DNA of 64,000 nt, from assembly GCF_013280595.1 (NCBI RefSeq), contig NZ_JAAATY010000034.1:1-64000 (forward strand), written 5' to 3'. Under the pieces are notes generated by a model that ran no database searches, was not told the DNA's origin, and saw only the letters and a program-made list of their open reading frames with translations. Shown here piece by piece: positions 32,570-43,048 of this stretch. The DNA comes from Kibdelosporangium persicum (GTDB lineage: Bacteria; Actinomycetota; Actinomycetes; Mycobacteriales; Pseudonocardiaceae). Position 1 is the first letter of the stretch. Each line of letters opens with the position of its first letter. Position numbers and translations under genes: made by a program.

Positions 32570-33487
32570 TTGCCTACCAAGCTGTTCTTGATCCTTGCCG
32601 GTGTCCTGTGGGGAACCGGCGGCCTGTCCGGCGCGCTGCTGCAGAACCTGGCCGGTCTGCACCCGCTCGCCGTCGCCACCTACCGGCTGCTGCTCGGCGG
32701 CGCGATCGCCACCCTGGCTCTGGCCGTCCAGATCCGCCGTCTGCGATTCACCAAGGAAGTAGTGCGCCGGTTGCTGGCTGCCGGGGCCTTGCTGGCGCTC
32801 TTCCAAGCAAGTTACTTCGGCGGCGTCGCCATGACGTCGGTCAGCCTCGCCACCCTGGTGACCATCGGCAGCTCGCCGGTGATTTTGGCCATCTTCACGG
32901 CAGTGCGGTCACGGCGGCTGCCGGGCCTGCGGACGTCGCTGTGCGTCGTGCTCGCCGTGGTCGGCCTGGCGCTGCTCGCCGGGACACCGTCCACACGGGA
33001 TGTCTGGCACACCGTTTTCGGGATCGTGCTCTGCCTGGTCGCCGCCTCCGGCTTCGCCACGTTCACGGTGATCAACCGGGTTCCGGTGCTGCCCGCCGGC
33101 CCGACGATCTCCCTGGGCCTGCTGATCGGCGGTCTGGTCCTGCTGCCGTTCGCACTGCCGCTCGGCATGGCGCTGCCTTTGCGGCCGGACGTGCTGCTGA
33201 CCGCCTTGTTCCTGGGACTGGTGCCCACGGCCGTGGCGTACGGCGTCTACCTGATCGGCCTGCGCGGTGCGAGTGCGGTCGCCGCGGCGTTGGCCGCGGT
33301 GCTCGAACCGTTGACGGCGACCGTGTTGTCAGTGGCGTTCTTCGCCGAGTCGCTCGGGATCGTCGGTGTCGTCGGCGCGGTCCTGCTCGGCCTGGCACTG
33401 GTCGTGAACTATTCCGCTGAGAGCGGATCAGCTCAGGGTGAACCCTCGTTGCCGGCCGGGCGGCCCGGTGCTGGAGTGGGTTCATGA
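32570..33487 (+). CDS. EamA (DMT superfamily) transporter
   Basis: A 305-residue protein with ten predicted membrane helices in two EamA repeats. It begins PTKLFLILAGVLWGTGGLSG, continues VATYRLLLGGAIATLALAV, ALFQASYFGGVAMTSVSLAT, and the second repeat has SGFATFTVINRVPVLPAG, LVPTAVAYGVYLIGLRGASA and VAAALAAVLEPLTATVLSV. EamA proteins usually export amino acids or related metabolites. The Val-rich leader peptide upstream hints at a branched-chain amino acid. Start TTG 32570 is preferred because GGAG lies nine bases ahead; TTG 32555 is also in frame. Its stop overlaps the next start (ATGA). Confidence 0.87.
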   Translation: MPTKLFLILAGVLWGTGGLSGALLQNLAGLHPLAVATYRLLLGGAIATLALAVQIRRLRFTKEVVRRLLAAGALLALFQASYFGGVAMTSVSLATLVTIGSSPVILAIFTAVRSRRLPGLRTSLCVVLAVVGLALLAGTPSTRDVWHTVFGIVLCLVAASGFATFTVINRVPVLPAGPTISLGLLIGGLVLLPFALPLGMALPLRPDVLLTALFLGLVPTAVAYGVYLIGLRGASAVAAALAAVLEPLTATVLSVAFFAESLGIVGVVGAVLLGLALVVNYSAESGSAQGEPSLPAGRPGAGVGS

Positions 33488-33756
33488 GCGAGCCCAAGAA
33501 GAACGCCCTGGTGCTGCACCTCGCCAGCGGCGGGGAGCCACTGGTGTACGCGCTGTCGGTCGCCGCCGCCAAGGAACTGGCGGGCAGGCTCCAGACGCTG
33601 ATGACCTCCGGCGCGGTGGACACCCCGGAGCTGGAGGACGGCGCGCGGGTGACCATCAACTTCGCACACGTGGCGACCGCGCACTTCGACGAGCTGCCGC
33701 CGCTCTCGCGGGTCTACGGCAGCGCGGCCAAGGGCGGTCGCGGCTTCAAGGGCTGA
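33484..33756 (+). CDS. small conserved hypothetical protein
   Basis: A 90-residue soluble protein beginning MSEPKKNALVLHLASGGEPL, with VAAAKELAGRLQTLMTSGAV, a VTINFAHVATAHFDELPPLS segment and a Gly-rich end. It has an alpha/beta look with no signal or membrane helix, and I do not recognise the family. Its start overlaps the EamA stop by four bases, so it is made together with that transporter and could modulate it. A strong hairpin follows five bases after the stop. Confidence 0.7.
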   Translation: MSEPKKNALVLHLASGGEPLVYALSVAAAKELAGRLQTLMTSGAVDTPELEDGARVTINFAHVATAHFDELPPLSRVYGSAAKGGRGFKG

Positions 33757-33760
33757 AAAC

Positions 33761-33812
33761 CCTCTCGTGAGCGTTTATCGGGGTTCTAACCCTGATAAAC
33801 ACTCACGAGAGG
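33761..33812. terminator. bidirectional hairpin between convergent genes (repeat family copy 2)
   Basis: Arms 33761-33779 and 33794-33812 pair over 19 bp with one mismatch around a 14-base loop. The arm core CTCGTGAG(T/C)GTTTATC and the GGGTT loop word match the hairpin at 20339-20390. The right arm overlaps the last codons of glfT2. Confidence 0.85.
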
Positions 33813-35710
33813 TTGTAGAGGCGGGCCCAGTTCTCGCGGCTGGTGAGTTCCGGCATGGCCGCGATGTACTGCTGCTGCACGAGGTTGCCCTCGGCCATGA
33901 AACGGCGCAGCACGGCGGCGCTCTGCTTGCCGAGCTTCATCATCAGGTCGCGGTCGTACTTGCGGAGACGGACGCCTTCCTGCGACGCGTCGGTCACGGC
34001 CACGTTGGCGAACCTCGACACGTGCCACCAGGTCGCGTCCTCGAGGCTGACCGCGCCGCGCTCAAGGGAATGCTTGCCCAGCAGTTGGTTCGTGATCTGC
34101 TTGAGCAACCGCACCGGCTTGTTCCTCGGCGACGGGCCCGCGGGGATCAGAGGCAGTTCACCGTTCCGCATCTCGGGAACGTCGGCCGGGCTGTGCCGGA
34201 ACGTGTCCGGGTACTGGGCGCGCAGGGCACGGATCTCCGGCACGACCGAAGCGCCGCCGTCCCGCAGGACCGACGGTCCCTCCAGGAAGTCCTCGACGGC
34301 CTTCAGCATGGTCGCGCAGAGGCCGTACTGCATCGACAAGAGGTACCGGGTCAGCTGGGCGGCGATCACGCGGGCGACGCGCTTGGTGTTGAACGGGCTG
34401 TGCAGCGCCGCGGTGATCATCGAGTTGCGCAGGTTGAAGTACCTGTGCCAGTCGTCCCAGTCCTTCCACATGAAGTCCGCGTGCCAGACGGCCGCGCCCG
34501 GCAACGTCACCGTGGCGAAGCCCGCGGCCTTGGCCCGGTAGCCGTACTCGGCGTCGTCCCACTGGAAGAAGACCGGCAACGGGTAGCCGATCGCCTGCAC
34601 GATCTCGGTGGGGATCAGGCAGGACCACCAGCCGTTGTAGCCCGCCTCGACGCGCCTTTCCTGCCTGTTCGGCCTGCCGGTGGCGGGATCGACGCCGAGC
34701 AGGTCCGCGTTGGACAGCGCGCCTTCGGAAACGCGGCCCGCGGCAAGGCCTTCCAGGTCCGCGTACTCCGCGCCCACGTGCAAGGTGTCGGGGTGCAGGA
34801 GGTTCAGCATCTGGCCGCCGACGATCACCGGGTGTGCCGTGCGGTTGGCGAAGGCCGTCAGCCGGATGGCGATGTCCGGCTCCATCAGCACGTCGTCGTC
34901 CATGAACAGCACGTTGGCGTGGTCGGACTTCTTGGCCGCCTCGAACAGGCCGCGGGTGAAACCGGCCGCGCCGCCCAGGTTGGGCTGCTGGATGTACGCG
35001 AGCTTGCCGCCGAGCTTCTTCGACACCGCCGCGAACCTGGGGCGCGAGTCGACCGTGTCGGCTCCCTGGTCGGCGACGTAGATCGTGTCCACCACGGACA
35101 GCGCGTCCGGGTCCGAAGCCAACGCTTCCAAGGTGTTCAGGCAGTCGTCGGCACGGTTGCACGTGCAGATGACCACTGCCGTCGGGCGCAGGGTCTCCGG
35201 CGGTTCGACGGTCCAGCGGACCTCCGACACGGACAGCGTTTCCCCGACGCCGGTTTCGATGTCCAGCCACAACGCGCCGCCGTCGATGAAGCGGTCGAGC
35301 TTGGCCGACAGCTGCACGGGCCCGTCGGCGGCGACAACGGCCGACGCGACGGTCCGGGACACGCCCTCGTAGTCAGACGCGTGCACGGTCACCCGGCCCT
35401 TGCCTGAAGCGACCAGTTCGACGGCCACGTCGCGCACGACCGTCCAGCGCTGCCAGTAGCTGGCCGGGAAACGGCCGAAGTACGTGTTCATCGAGACGTG
35501 CGACGACGGCTCGACTGTCACGCCGTCCCGGGTGCGCTCGGCCGCGCCGGAAGTCACCTGGGCGTACAGGTCGTCGCTGACCAGCGGGGACGGACCACCG
35601 AACAACGCGCGCTGGGTGACGAGACGGCTGGGCGCCGCCGGAGCGCGTCCGTTCGTCCGCGCCCGCGCGGTCGTCGTCTTACCCCGGGCCGGTGCGGTTT
35701 TACCGGGCAT
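33803..35710 (-). CDS. glfT2: galactofuranosyltransferase GlfT2 (galactan polymerase)
   Basis: A 635-residue polymerising enzyme that alternates beta-1,5 and beta-1,6 galactofuranose linkages to build cell-wall galactan from UDP-Galf. Domains: a basic N-terminal extension, a beta-sandwich (FGRFPASYWQRWTVVRDVAV, VSRTVASAVVAADGPVQL), a GT-A domain with TAVVICTCNRADDCLNTL, QQPNLGGAAGFTRGLFEA, LFMDDDVLMEPDIA and the catalytic FFQWDDAEYGYRAKAAG, and a helical C-terminal region (RYFNLRNSMI, LVQQQYIAAM). It matches M. tuberculosis Rv3808c in length and order. The GtrA gene lies 33 bases upstream on the same strand. Unlike in mycobacteria, it is separated from glf. Confidence 0.95.
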   Translation of the reverse strand: MPGKTAPARGKTTTARARTNGRAPAAPSRLVTQRALFGGPSPLVSDDLYAQVTSGAAERTRDGVTVEPSSHVSMNTYFGRFPASYWQRWTVVRDVAVELVASGKGRVTVHASDYEGVSRTVASAVVAADGPVQLSAKLDRFIDGGALWLDIETGVGETLSVSEVRWTVEPPETLRPTAVVICTCNRADDCLNTLEALASDPDALSVVDTIYVADQGADTVDSRPRFAAVSKKLGGKLAYIQQPNLGGAAGFTRGLFEAAKKSDHANVLFMDDDVLMEPDIAIRLTAFANRTAHPVIVGGQMLNLLHPDTLHVGAEYADLEGLAAGRVSEGALSNADLLGVDPATGRPNRQERRVEAGYNGWWSCLIPTEIVQAIGYPLPVFFQWDDAEYGYRAKAAGFATVTLPGAAVWHADFMWKDWDDWHRYFNLRNSMITAALHSPFNTKRVARVIAAQLTRYLLSMQYGLCATMLKAVEDFLEGPSVLRDGGASVVPEIRALRAQYPDTFRHSPADVPEMRNGELPLIPAGPSPRNKPVRLLKQITNQLLGKHSLERGAVSLEDATWWHVSRFANVAVTDASQEGVRLRKYDRDLMMKLGKQSAAVLRRFMAEGNLVQQQYIAAMPELTSRENWARLYNLS

Positions 35711-35743
35711 CGCGCCTCAGTCCTCCAGGACGGCTCTAGTGCT

Positions 35744-36169
35744 CTAGTGACGGAACACCACTGTCCGCAGCATCACGAAGTTGATCAATGTCGCCGTGCC
35801 CTGGGCGATCACCCACGCCACGGTGAGGTGCCACCGGAAGTCACCGAGCAGGTGCAGCATCAGCGCGTTCACACCCACGTTCACGAAGAACGTCACGGTG
35901 TAGAGCAGCATGAACTTCGCGACCGGCGCGGCACCGCCCGTGGCGTTGAACGTCCAACGCCGGTTGAGCAGGTAGGCGGTGGTGGTACCGAGGATGAAGC
36001 TTATCGCCTTGGCCAGGTGCACCCACGTGCCCAGTGCGACCAGGGCCTGGTAACTGCCGTAGTCCACGATCGCGGCCAGTCCGCCGACCAGGACGAACCG
36101 GGTGAGCTGGGTGAGCAAACCCACACTGCGAGAACCGGTGGGAGATCCAGCGTCCACTGCTGTCACCAT
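35744..36169 (-). CDS. GtrA family membrane protein (Rv3789-like)
   Basis: A 141-residue protein with four membrane helices: LTRFVLVGGLAAIVDYGSYQ, AKAISFILGTTTAYLLNRRW, FMLLYTVTFFVNVGVNALML and TVAWVIAQGTATLINFVMLR. NRRWTF and NFVMLRTVVF are GtrA signatures. M. tuberculosis Rv3789, next to dprE1, was proposed as a decaprenyl-phosphoarabinose flippase and later as a recruiter of the arabinosyltransferase AftA. GAGGAAT precedes the ATG. It is head-to-head with dprE1 over 61 bases and upstream of glfT2, keeping it between the arabinan and galactan branches. Confidence 0.9.
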   Translation of the reverse strand: MVTAVDAGSPTGSRSVGLLTQLTRFVLVGGLAAIVDYGSYQALVALGTWVHLAKAISFILGTTTAYLLNRRWTFNATGGAAPVAKFMLLYTVTFFVNVGVNALMLHLLGDFRWHLTVAWVIAQGTATLINFVMLRTVVFRH

Positions 36170-36230
36170 GATTCCTCACTGCTCGGCGCCCCAAGCAGTC
36201 TAAAAGTCGGCCGTCGGTACGCTCAGCCGG

Positions 36231-37577
36231 GTGGATGCCGAGTTGCGAACGCTGGCCGGCTGGGGACGGACCGCGCCTAGTACCGCGCGAGTCGTCGTCC
36301 CGCGGACGGTCCAGGAAGTGATCGAAGCGCTGCGGCTGGCCGACGAGCGCGGCGTCATCGCCCGTGGCCTGGGCCGCGCGTACGGTGATCCCGCGCAGAA
36401 CGCCGGTGGCCTGGTCATCGACATGACCGGCCTCAACCGGATCCACTTCATCGACGCAGACGCCGCGATCGTGGACACCGACGCGGGCGTCAGCCTGGAC
36501 ACGTTGATGCGCAGGCTGTTGCCGTTCGGCCTCTGGCTGCCGGTGCTGCCGGGTACGCGCCAGGTCAGCGTGGGCGGCGCGATCGGCGCGGACATCCACG
36601 GCAAGGCACACCACGTCGAGGGCAGCTTCTGTGACCACGTGGCCGCCATGGACCTGGTCACGGCGGACGGCGAGGTCCACACGCTCACTCCGGACGACGA
36701 GCTGTTCTGGGCCACCGCGGGCGGCATGGGCCTGACGGGCGTGGTCGTGCGGGCGAAGCTGCGGCTCAACCGGGTCGAGACGGCGTACTTCAAGGTCGAC
36801 GTCGACCAGATCGACAACCTCGACGAGCTGATGGCCCGGCAGTCCGTCGACGACGACAAGTACCTGGAGTCGGTGTCCTGGTTCGACACCACGGTCACCG
36901 GCCCGCACCTCGGGCGCGGCATCCTGACCAGGGCCAACCACGCGACCCTGGACGACCTGCCGAGGAAACTGCGGGCCGACCCGCTGAAGTTCGACGCGCC
37001 GCGACTTCTGACCATCCCGGACGTCTTCCCGCCGGGCATGCTGAACAAGCTGACCGCGCGGATGTTCTGCGAGCTGTGGTACCGCAAGTCACCCACCAGG
37101 CGGAACGCGATCCAGAACATCACGATGTTCCTGCACCCGCTGGACATCCTCGGCGAGTGGAACCGCGCCTACGGGCCGCACGGTTTCCTGCAGTACCAGT
37201 ACGTCATCCCGTTCGGGCAGGAAGAGGCCGTCAAACGCAGTGTGCGGCTGATGGTGGACGCGGGTCACGTGTCGTTGTTGAACGTCCTCAAGCGGTTCGG
37301 TGACGGCAACCGGGCACCGCTGTCGTTCCCCCGACCAGGGTGGACTCTGGCTGTCGACTTGCCGGTCCGGCGTGGTGTCGGTGAACTGTGCGAGGAACTC
37401 GACGAGCTCGTGCTGGCCGCCGGTGGGCGGCTGTACCTGGCCAAGGAGTCCAGGACCACGCCCGAGGCGATCACGCGCATGTACCCGCGGATCGACGAAT
37501 GGCGAAAGGTGCGCGCCGACGTCGACCCGAAGGGAATCTTTGTCTCCGATATGGCCAGAAGGTTGAGGCTCACGTGA
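36231..37577 (+). CDS. dprE1: decaprenylphospho-beta-D-ribofuranose 2-oxidase DprE1
   Basis: A 448-residue VAO-type FAD flavoenzyme that oxidises decaprenylphosphoryl-ribose to the 2-keto intermediate. It has the FAD-binding RGLGRAYGDPAQNAGG, GTRQVSVGGAIGADIHGKAH with the FAD-linked histidine region, ATAGGMGLTGVVV, and the C-terminal active-site LYLAKESRTTPEAI, retaining the Tyr and Lys equivalent to M. tuberculosis Tyr415 and Lys418. The benzothiazinone-reactive Cys387 is replaced by Ala374 in GWTLAVDLPV. GTG start at 36231. The 3' end overlaps dprE2 by four bases (GTGA). Confidence 0.95.
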   Translation: MDAELRTLAGWGRTAPSTARVVVPRTVQEVIEALRLADERGVIARGLGRAYGDPAQNAGGLVIDMTGLNRIHFIDADAAIVDTDAGVSLDTLMRRLLPFGLWLPVLPGTRQVSVGGAIGADIHGKAHHVEGSFCDHVAAMDLVTADGEVHTLTPDDELFWATAGGMGLTGVVVRAKLRLNRVETAYFKVDVDQIDNLDELMARQSVDDDKYLESVSWFDTTVTGPHLGRGILTRANHATLDDLPRKLRADPLKFDAPRLLTIPDVFPPGMLNKLTARMFCELWYRKSPTRRNAIQNITMFLHPLDILGEWNRAYGPHGFLQYQYVIPFGQEEAVKRSVRLMVDAGHVSLLNVLKRFGDGNRAPLSFPRPGWTLAVDLPVRRGVGELCEELDELVLAAGGRLYLAKESRTTPEAITRMYPRIDEWRKVRADVDPKGIFVSDMARRLRLT

Positions 37578-38329
37578 TCGACGCGGTTGGCAGCCCACAG
37601 TCCCTGTTGTTGCTCGGCGGCACCTCCGAGATCGGCCTCGCGGTCGCCGAGCGCTACGCCCGTCAGCGCCCGCTGCGGGTCACGTTGGCGGGGCGCCCGT
37701 CCGACCGTCTGGACGCGGCCGCGGCGCGGCTGCGTAACGCAGGCGCGACCGTCACCACGGTGCCGTTCGACGCCCGTCAGCCGGACACGCACACCGAGGT
37801 GATCGAGAAGGCGTTCGCCGACGGCGACATCGACGTCACGGTCGTGGCGTTCGGCGTGCTCGGCGACCAGGAGGAGGCCTGGACGAACGTCGACGTGGCA
37901 CGTGAGCTCGCGGAGATCAACTACGTGGCCGCGCTGACCATCGGCGTGCCGCTGGCGGAGCGCCTGCGCAAGCAGGGCCACGGCTCGATCGTCGCGTTGT
38001 CGTCCGCCGCCGGTGAGCGGGCTCGTCGGTCGAACTTCGTGTACGGCTCGACCAAGGCCGGGTTCGACGCCTTCTACACGGGCCTGACGTACGCCCTGAA
38101 GCCGCACGGCGTGACCGTCACGGTGGTCCGGCCCGGTTTCGTCCGGACGAAGATGACCGAGGGCCTGAAGCCCGCTCCGCTGTCGCAGACCGCCGACCAG
38201 GTCGCCGAGATCGTCGTCAACGCGGTGCGTAACCGGCGTGAGCAGGTCTGGGCTCCTGCGGCGTTCCGCGGCGTGATGTCGGTCCTGCGGCACGTGCCGC
38301 GGCCGATCTTCCGCAAGCTGCCGTTCTAG
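37574..38329 (+). CDS. dprE2: decaprenylphospho-2-keto-arabinofuranose reductase DprE2
   Basis: A 251-residue short-chain dehydrogenase that reduces the DprE1 product to decaprenylphosphoryl-arabinofuranose, the arabinan donor. Motifs: SLLLLGGTSEIGLAVAERYA (nucleotide binding), VVAFGVLGDQEEAW, INYVAALTIGVPLAERLRKQ, IVALSSAAGERARRSNFVYG and YGSTKAGFDAF with the catalytic Tyr/Lys, then VRPGFVRTKMTEGL. GTG overlaps the dprE1 stop, so the pair is translationally coupled as in mycobacteria (Rv3790-Rv3791). It overlaps the convergent ubiA gene by four bases. Confidence 0.95.
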   Translation: MIDAVGSPQSLLLLGGTSEIGLAVAERYARQRPLRVTLAGRPSDRLDAAAARLRNAGATVTTVPFDARQPDTHTEVIEKAFADGDIDVTVVAFGVLGDQEEAWTNVDVARELAEINYVAALTIGVPLAERLRKQGHGSIVALSSAAGERARRSNFVYGSTKAGFDAFYTGLTYALKPHGVTVTVVRPGFVRTKMTEGLKPAPLSQTADQVAEIVVNAVRNRREQVWAPAAFRGVMSVLRHVPRPIFRKLPF

Positions 38330-39214
38330 ATGTAGACGGCCAAGGCCAGGCAGGCCACCCAGGTGACGCCGAGCACCTGTAGGACACGGTCCTTCAACGC
38401 GATGTCCTCAGGTGCGCCGGCGGTGCCGCCGTCGACGTCGACCGCGTAGCGCAGCACGGCGATGACGAACGGGATCATCGACACCGAGGACCAGACCGAG
38501 TTGTGGTTGCCCTGGCGGATCTCGAACGCCCAGAGGCCGTACGTCATGATCACGACCGCGGCCGAGGTCGCCCAGACGAACCGCAGGTAGCTGGCGGAGT
38601 ACTTGGCCAGCGACGCCCGGATCTTCGCACCGGTCTTCTCGAACAGGGTGATCTCGGCGTAGCGCTTCCCGGACACCATGAACAGCGAGCCGAACGCGGT
38701 GACCAGCAGGAACCACGGCGACAGCGGGATACCGGCGGCCGCGCCACCGGCGATCGCGCGCATCAGGAAGCCGGAGGCCACGATGCACAGGTCGATCACG
38801 GTCTGGTGCTTCAGGCCGAAGCAGTAGCCCAGCTGCACCGCCTCGTACACGCCGATGACGATCACGAGTTCCCAGCTCGCCAGCGTGGACACGCCCAGCG
38901 CGCCGAGGAACAGCACGATCGCGATGACGACGGCGACCTGCGGGGGCACGATCCCGGCCGCGATCGGCCGGTTGCGCTTGGTGGGATGAGCGCGGTCCGC
39001 TTCCGCGTCGACCGTGTCGTTGACGAAGTAGACGGCCGAGGCCGCCATGCAGAACGCGACGAACGCGATCCCGGCGTCCGCCAGGACCGCGGTGTCGGTG
39101 AGCCGGCTCGCGGTGAACGGCGCGGCCAGCACCAGGATGTTCTTGATCCACTGACGTGGCCGCGCGGTCCTGATCAGGCCGACGACCACGTTGGCCGGTG
39201 CCTTGGGCGCGGCT

Positions 39215-39243
<29 letters not shown>
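38326..39243 (-). CDS. ubiA: decaprenyl-phosphate phosphoribosyltransferase (UbiA)
   Basis: A 305-residue UbiA-family prenyl transferase with about nine membrane helices. It transfers phosphoribose from PRPP to decaprenyl phosphate, the first committed step to decaprenyl-phosphoarabinose. RTARPRQWIKNILVLAAPFT, YFVNDTVDAEADRAHPTKRN (first Asp motif) and YCFGLKHQTVIDLCIVASGF with SGKRYAEI are present, matching M. tuberculosis Rv3806c. ATG at 39243 lies within the end of the PAP2 gene (29-base overlap), forming a glf-PAP2-ubiA unit. Confidence 0.95.
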
Positions 39244-40985
<1,742 letters not shown>

Positions 40986-41244
40986 TTAACCGAGGAAGAA
41001 CGCCTGCGCAAGCATCATCCCAGGCGTGTCGTTCACCTGGGCGTCACCCGGCACTTCCGCGGATGCCGCGGGGTCGGCCCCCGTGCGCGGGCTCCCCCAC
41101 CCGATCGCACGAGGGCGTTGCCCCCAACCCCCTCCGGTGTGCTTCACCAGCACGTTCAAAGAGACGTCCGTGGTGACCAACCGGTTCCACAACGTCACTC
41201 GAATGGACTAACGGTTCGGGGTTTACCCAGGTGACGGCTGGGTA

Positions 41245-42114
41245 TCAGCGCAGCGCCGGCAGGACCTCGGCGGCGACGTCCTCGACCAGTTGCTCCGACC
41301 CCGCGAAGATCCCGTCGTGGCGCGGCCACGGCACGGTCACGTCGGTGAAGCCCAGCTCGCCGGCCCGTCCCAGCACGTCACGGAAGCGTTCGACGCTCGT
41401 CAGCACGTATTCGGGCGCGGCGTCCAGGTTCAGGTAGCGGTCGATCGTGGCCTGGTTGCGTCCCTCGCCCTCCAGGACCGCCGCGAACCGGGTGGCCACC
41501 TCGGCCACCGAGGACCACCACGAGTCCATGTCGTCGTGGTTGGTTCCGGTCGTCACCCAGCCCGTGCCGAAGCGGGCCGCGACGCGCATGGCCTTGGGGC
41601 CGTTGGCGGCCACCACGAACGGCAGGCGCGGCTTCTGGACACAGCCGGGAGCGTTCCGCGCCTCGATGGCCTCGTAGTACTCGCCGCGCCACGTGGTCCG
41701 GTCCTGGCGGAGCAGGAGGTCGAGCAGTTCCACGAACTCGGCGAAGCGATCGGCGCGGCTGTGGGGCGCGGGCGTTCCCATCACGGTCGTGTCATAGCCG
41801 CTGCCACCCGCGCCGACACCGAGGATGAAACGGCCGTCCGACACGTCGTCGACGGCCGTGAGTTCCCGGGCGAACGGCACCGGGTGACGGAAGTTCGGTG
41901 AGGCGACCCACGTGCCGAGGCGGAGGTTGGTGGTCACCATCGCGGCCGCGGTCAGCGTCGGCATGGCACCGAACCACGGCCCGTCCACGAGTGTGCGCCA
42001 GCCCAGGTGGTCGTAGGTCCATGCGTGGTCGAAGCCGTATTCCTCCGCGGCACGCCACTTGGGCTCGGCGGCCCACCAACGGTGCTCGGGGAGGATTTCG
42101 ATACCTACTCGCAC
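41245..42114 (-). CDS. LLM-class F420-dependent oxidoreductase
   Basis: A 289-residue luciferase-like monooxygenase-fold protein. It begins MRVGIEILPEHRWWAAEPKW and has YGFDHAWTYDHLGWRTLVDG, NLRLGTWVASPNFRHPVPFA, DDVSDGRFILGVGAGGSGYD and KPRLPFVVAANGPKAMRVAA. Proteins of this shape in actinobacteria bind F420 and reduce or oxidise small alcohols, imines or C=C bonds; the substrate is unknown. GTG at 42114 begins the first beta strand. It is divergent from the HAD gene over 109 bases and 274 bases upstream of glf. Confidence 0.87.
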   Translation of the reverse strand: MRVGIEILPEHRWWAAEPKWRAAEEYGFDHAWTYDHLGWRTLVDGPWFGAMPTLTAAAMVTTNLRLGTWVASPNFRHPVPFARELTAVDDVSDGRFILGVGAGGSGYDTTVMGTPAPHSRADRFAEFVELLDLLLRQDRTTWRGEYYEAIEARNAPGCVQKPRLPFVVAANGPKAMRVAARFGTGWVTTGTNHDDMDSWWSSVAEVATRFAAVLEGEGRNQATIDRYLNLDAAPEYVLTSVERFRDVLGRAGELGFTDVTVPWPRHDGIFAGSEQLVEDVAAEVLPALR

Positions 42115-42223
42115 GATGATCGACCGTAGCGCCTTCGGCTGTCCGACGCCCGGCTTACGGCCATTCGGGCGCTCAAGATGACGGCGATCACAACCTTCGG
42201 AGCCCGGCCGTGGATCAGGCAGG

Positions 42224-43036
42224 ATGGATCGTGTGGAGAAACCCCTGCTGATCGCCTCGGACGTGGACGGGACCCTGCTGGACGTCGCCGAAAGGATCAC
42301 CCGGCGCACCCAGGACGTGCTCGGCAGGGTGATCGCGTCCGGAACCCCGTTCCTGCTGGTCAGCGGCCGTCCGCCACGGTGGATTCCGCCCGTGGCCGAA
42401 CAGGCGGGCCTCAAGGGGTACGCGGTCTGCGCGAACGGCGCGGTGCTCTACGACATCGCGGCGGACCGGGTGATCTCCGCGCACACGCTGGACCCGATCC
42501 TGCTCAACGATGTCGCGCGTGTCCTCGACGAAACGCTTCCCGGCATGGCGCTTGCCGCTGAGCGGTACAGCCCGAACGGCAGCCTCGAGTCCTTCGTCGG
42601 TGAACGTGACTACATCAATCCCTGGGGCGACGCGGAAAAGCTTTCCAAGCCGCGCGCGGAAGTGCTCGGCCACCCGGCGGTGAAACTGCTCGTCCGGCAC
42701 CCGGACATGACCAGCGAACAAATGGCGGCCGCGGCCGTGCCGTTGCTCAAGGACGTCGTGTCGATGACGTTCTCGACGAGCCGGGGCCTGTTGGAGATCG
42801 CGCAGAAGGACGTCACGAAGGCGACCGGTCTGGCCGAGGCCGCCGAGTTGTTCGACATCGCCCAGGCCGATGTGGTGGCGTTCGGCGACATGCCGAACGA
42901 CATCCCGATGCTCAGCTGGGCAGGCCACGGTGTCGCGATGAGCAACGCGCACCCCGAGGTGCTGGCCGTCGCCGACGAGGTCACCGCGGCCAACTCCGAG
43001 GACGGCGTGGCGCAGGTGCTGGAGCGCTGGTTCTGA
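42224..43036 (+). CDS. HAD-superfamily Cof-type phosphatase
   Basis: A 270-residue phosphatase with a C2 cap: motif I LLIASDVDGTLLDVAERIT, motif II FLLVSGRPP, motif III KDVTKATGL and motif IV VVAFGDMPNDIPML. Cof-type HADs dephosphorylate sugar phosphates, flavin precursors or pyridoxal phosphate. The equivalent M. tuberculosis gene (Rv3813c) is also close to glf, and a sugar phosphate is plausible. The start could be ATG 42224 or the in-frame GTG 42233. It is convergent with the LuxC-like gene. Confidence 0.88.
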   Translation: MDRVEKPLLIASDVDGTLLDVAERITRRTQDVLGRVIASGTPFLLVSGRPPRWIPPVAEQAGLKGYAVCANGAVLYDIAADRVISAHTLDPILLNDVARVLDETLPGMALAAERYSPNGSLESFVGERDYINPWGDAEKLSKPRAEVLGHPAVKLLVRHPDMTSEQMAAAAVPLLKDVVSMTFSTSRGLLEIAQKDVTKATGLAEAAELFDIAQADVVAFGDMPNDIPMLSWAGHGVAMSNAHPEVLAVADEVTAANSEDGVAQVLERWF

Positions 43037-43048
43037 GCCGCGGTCGAC

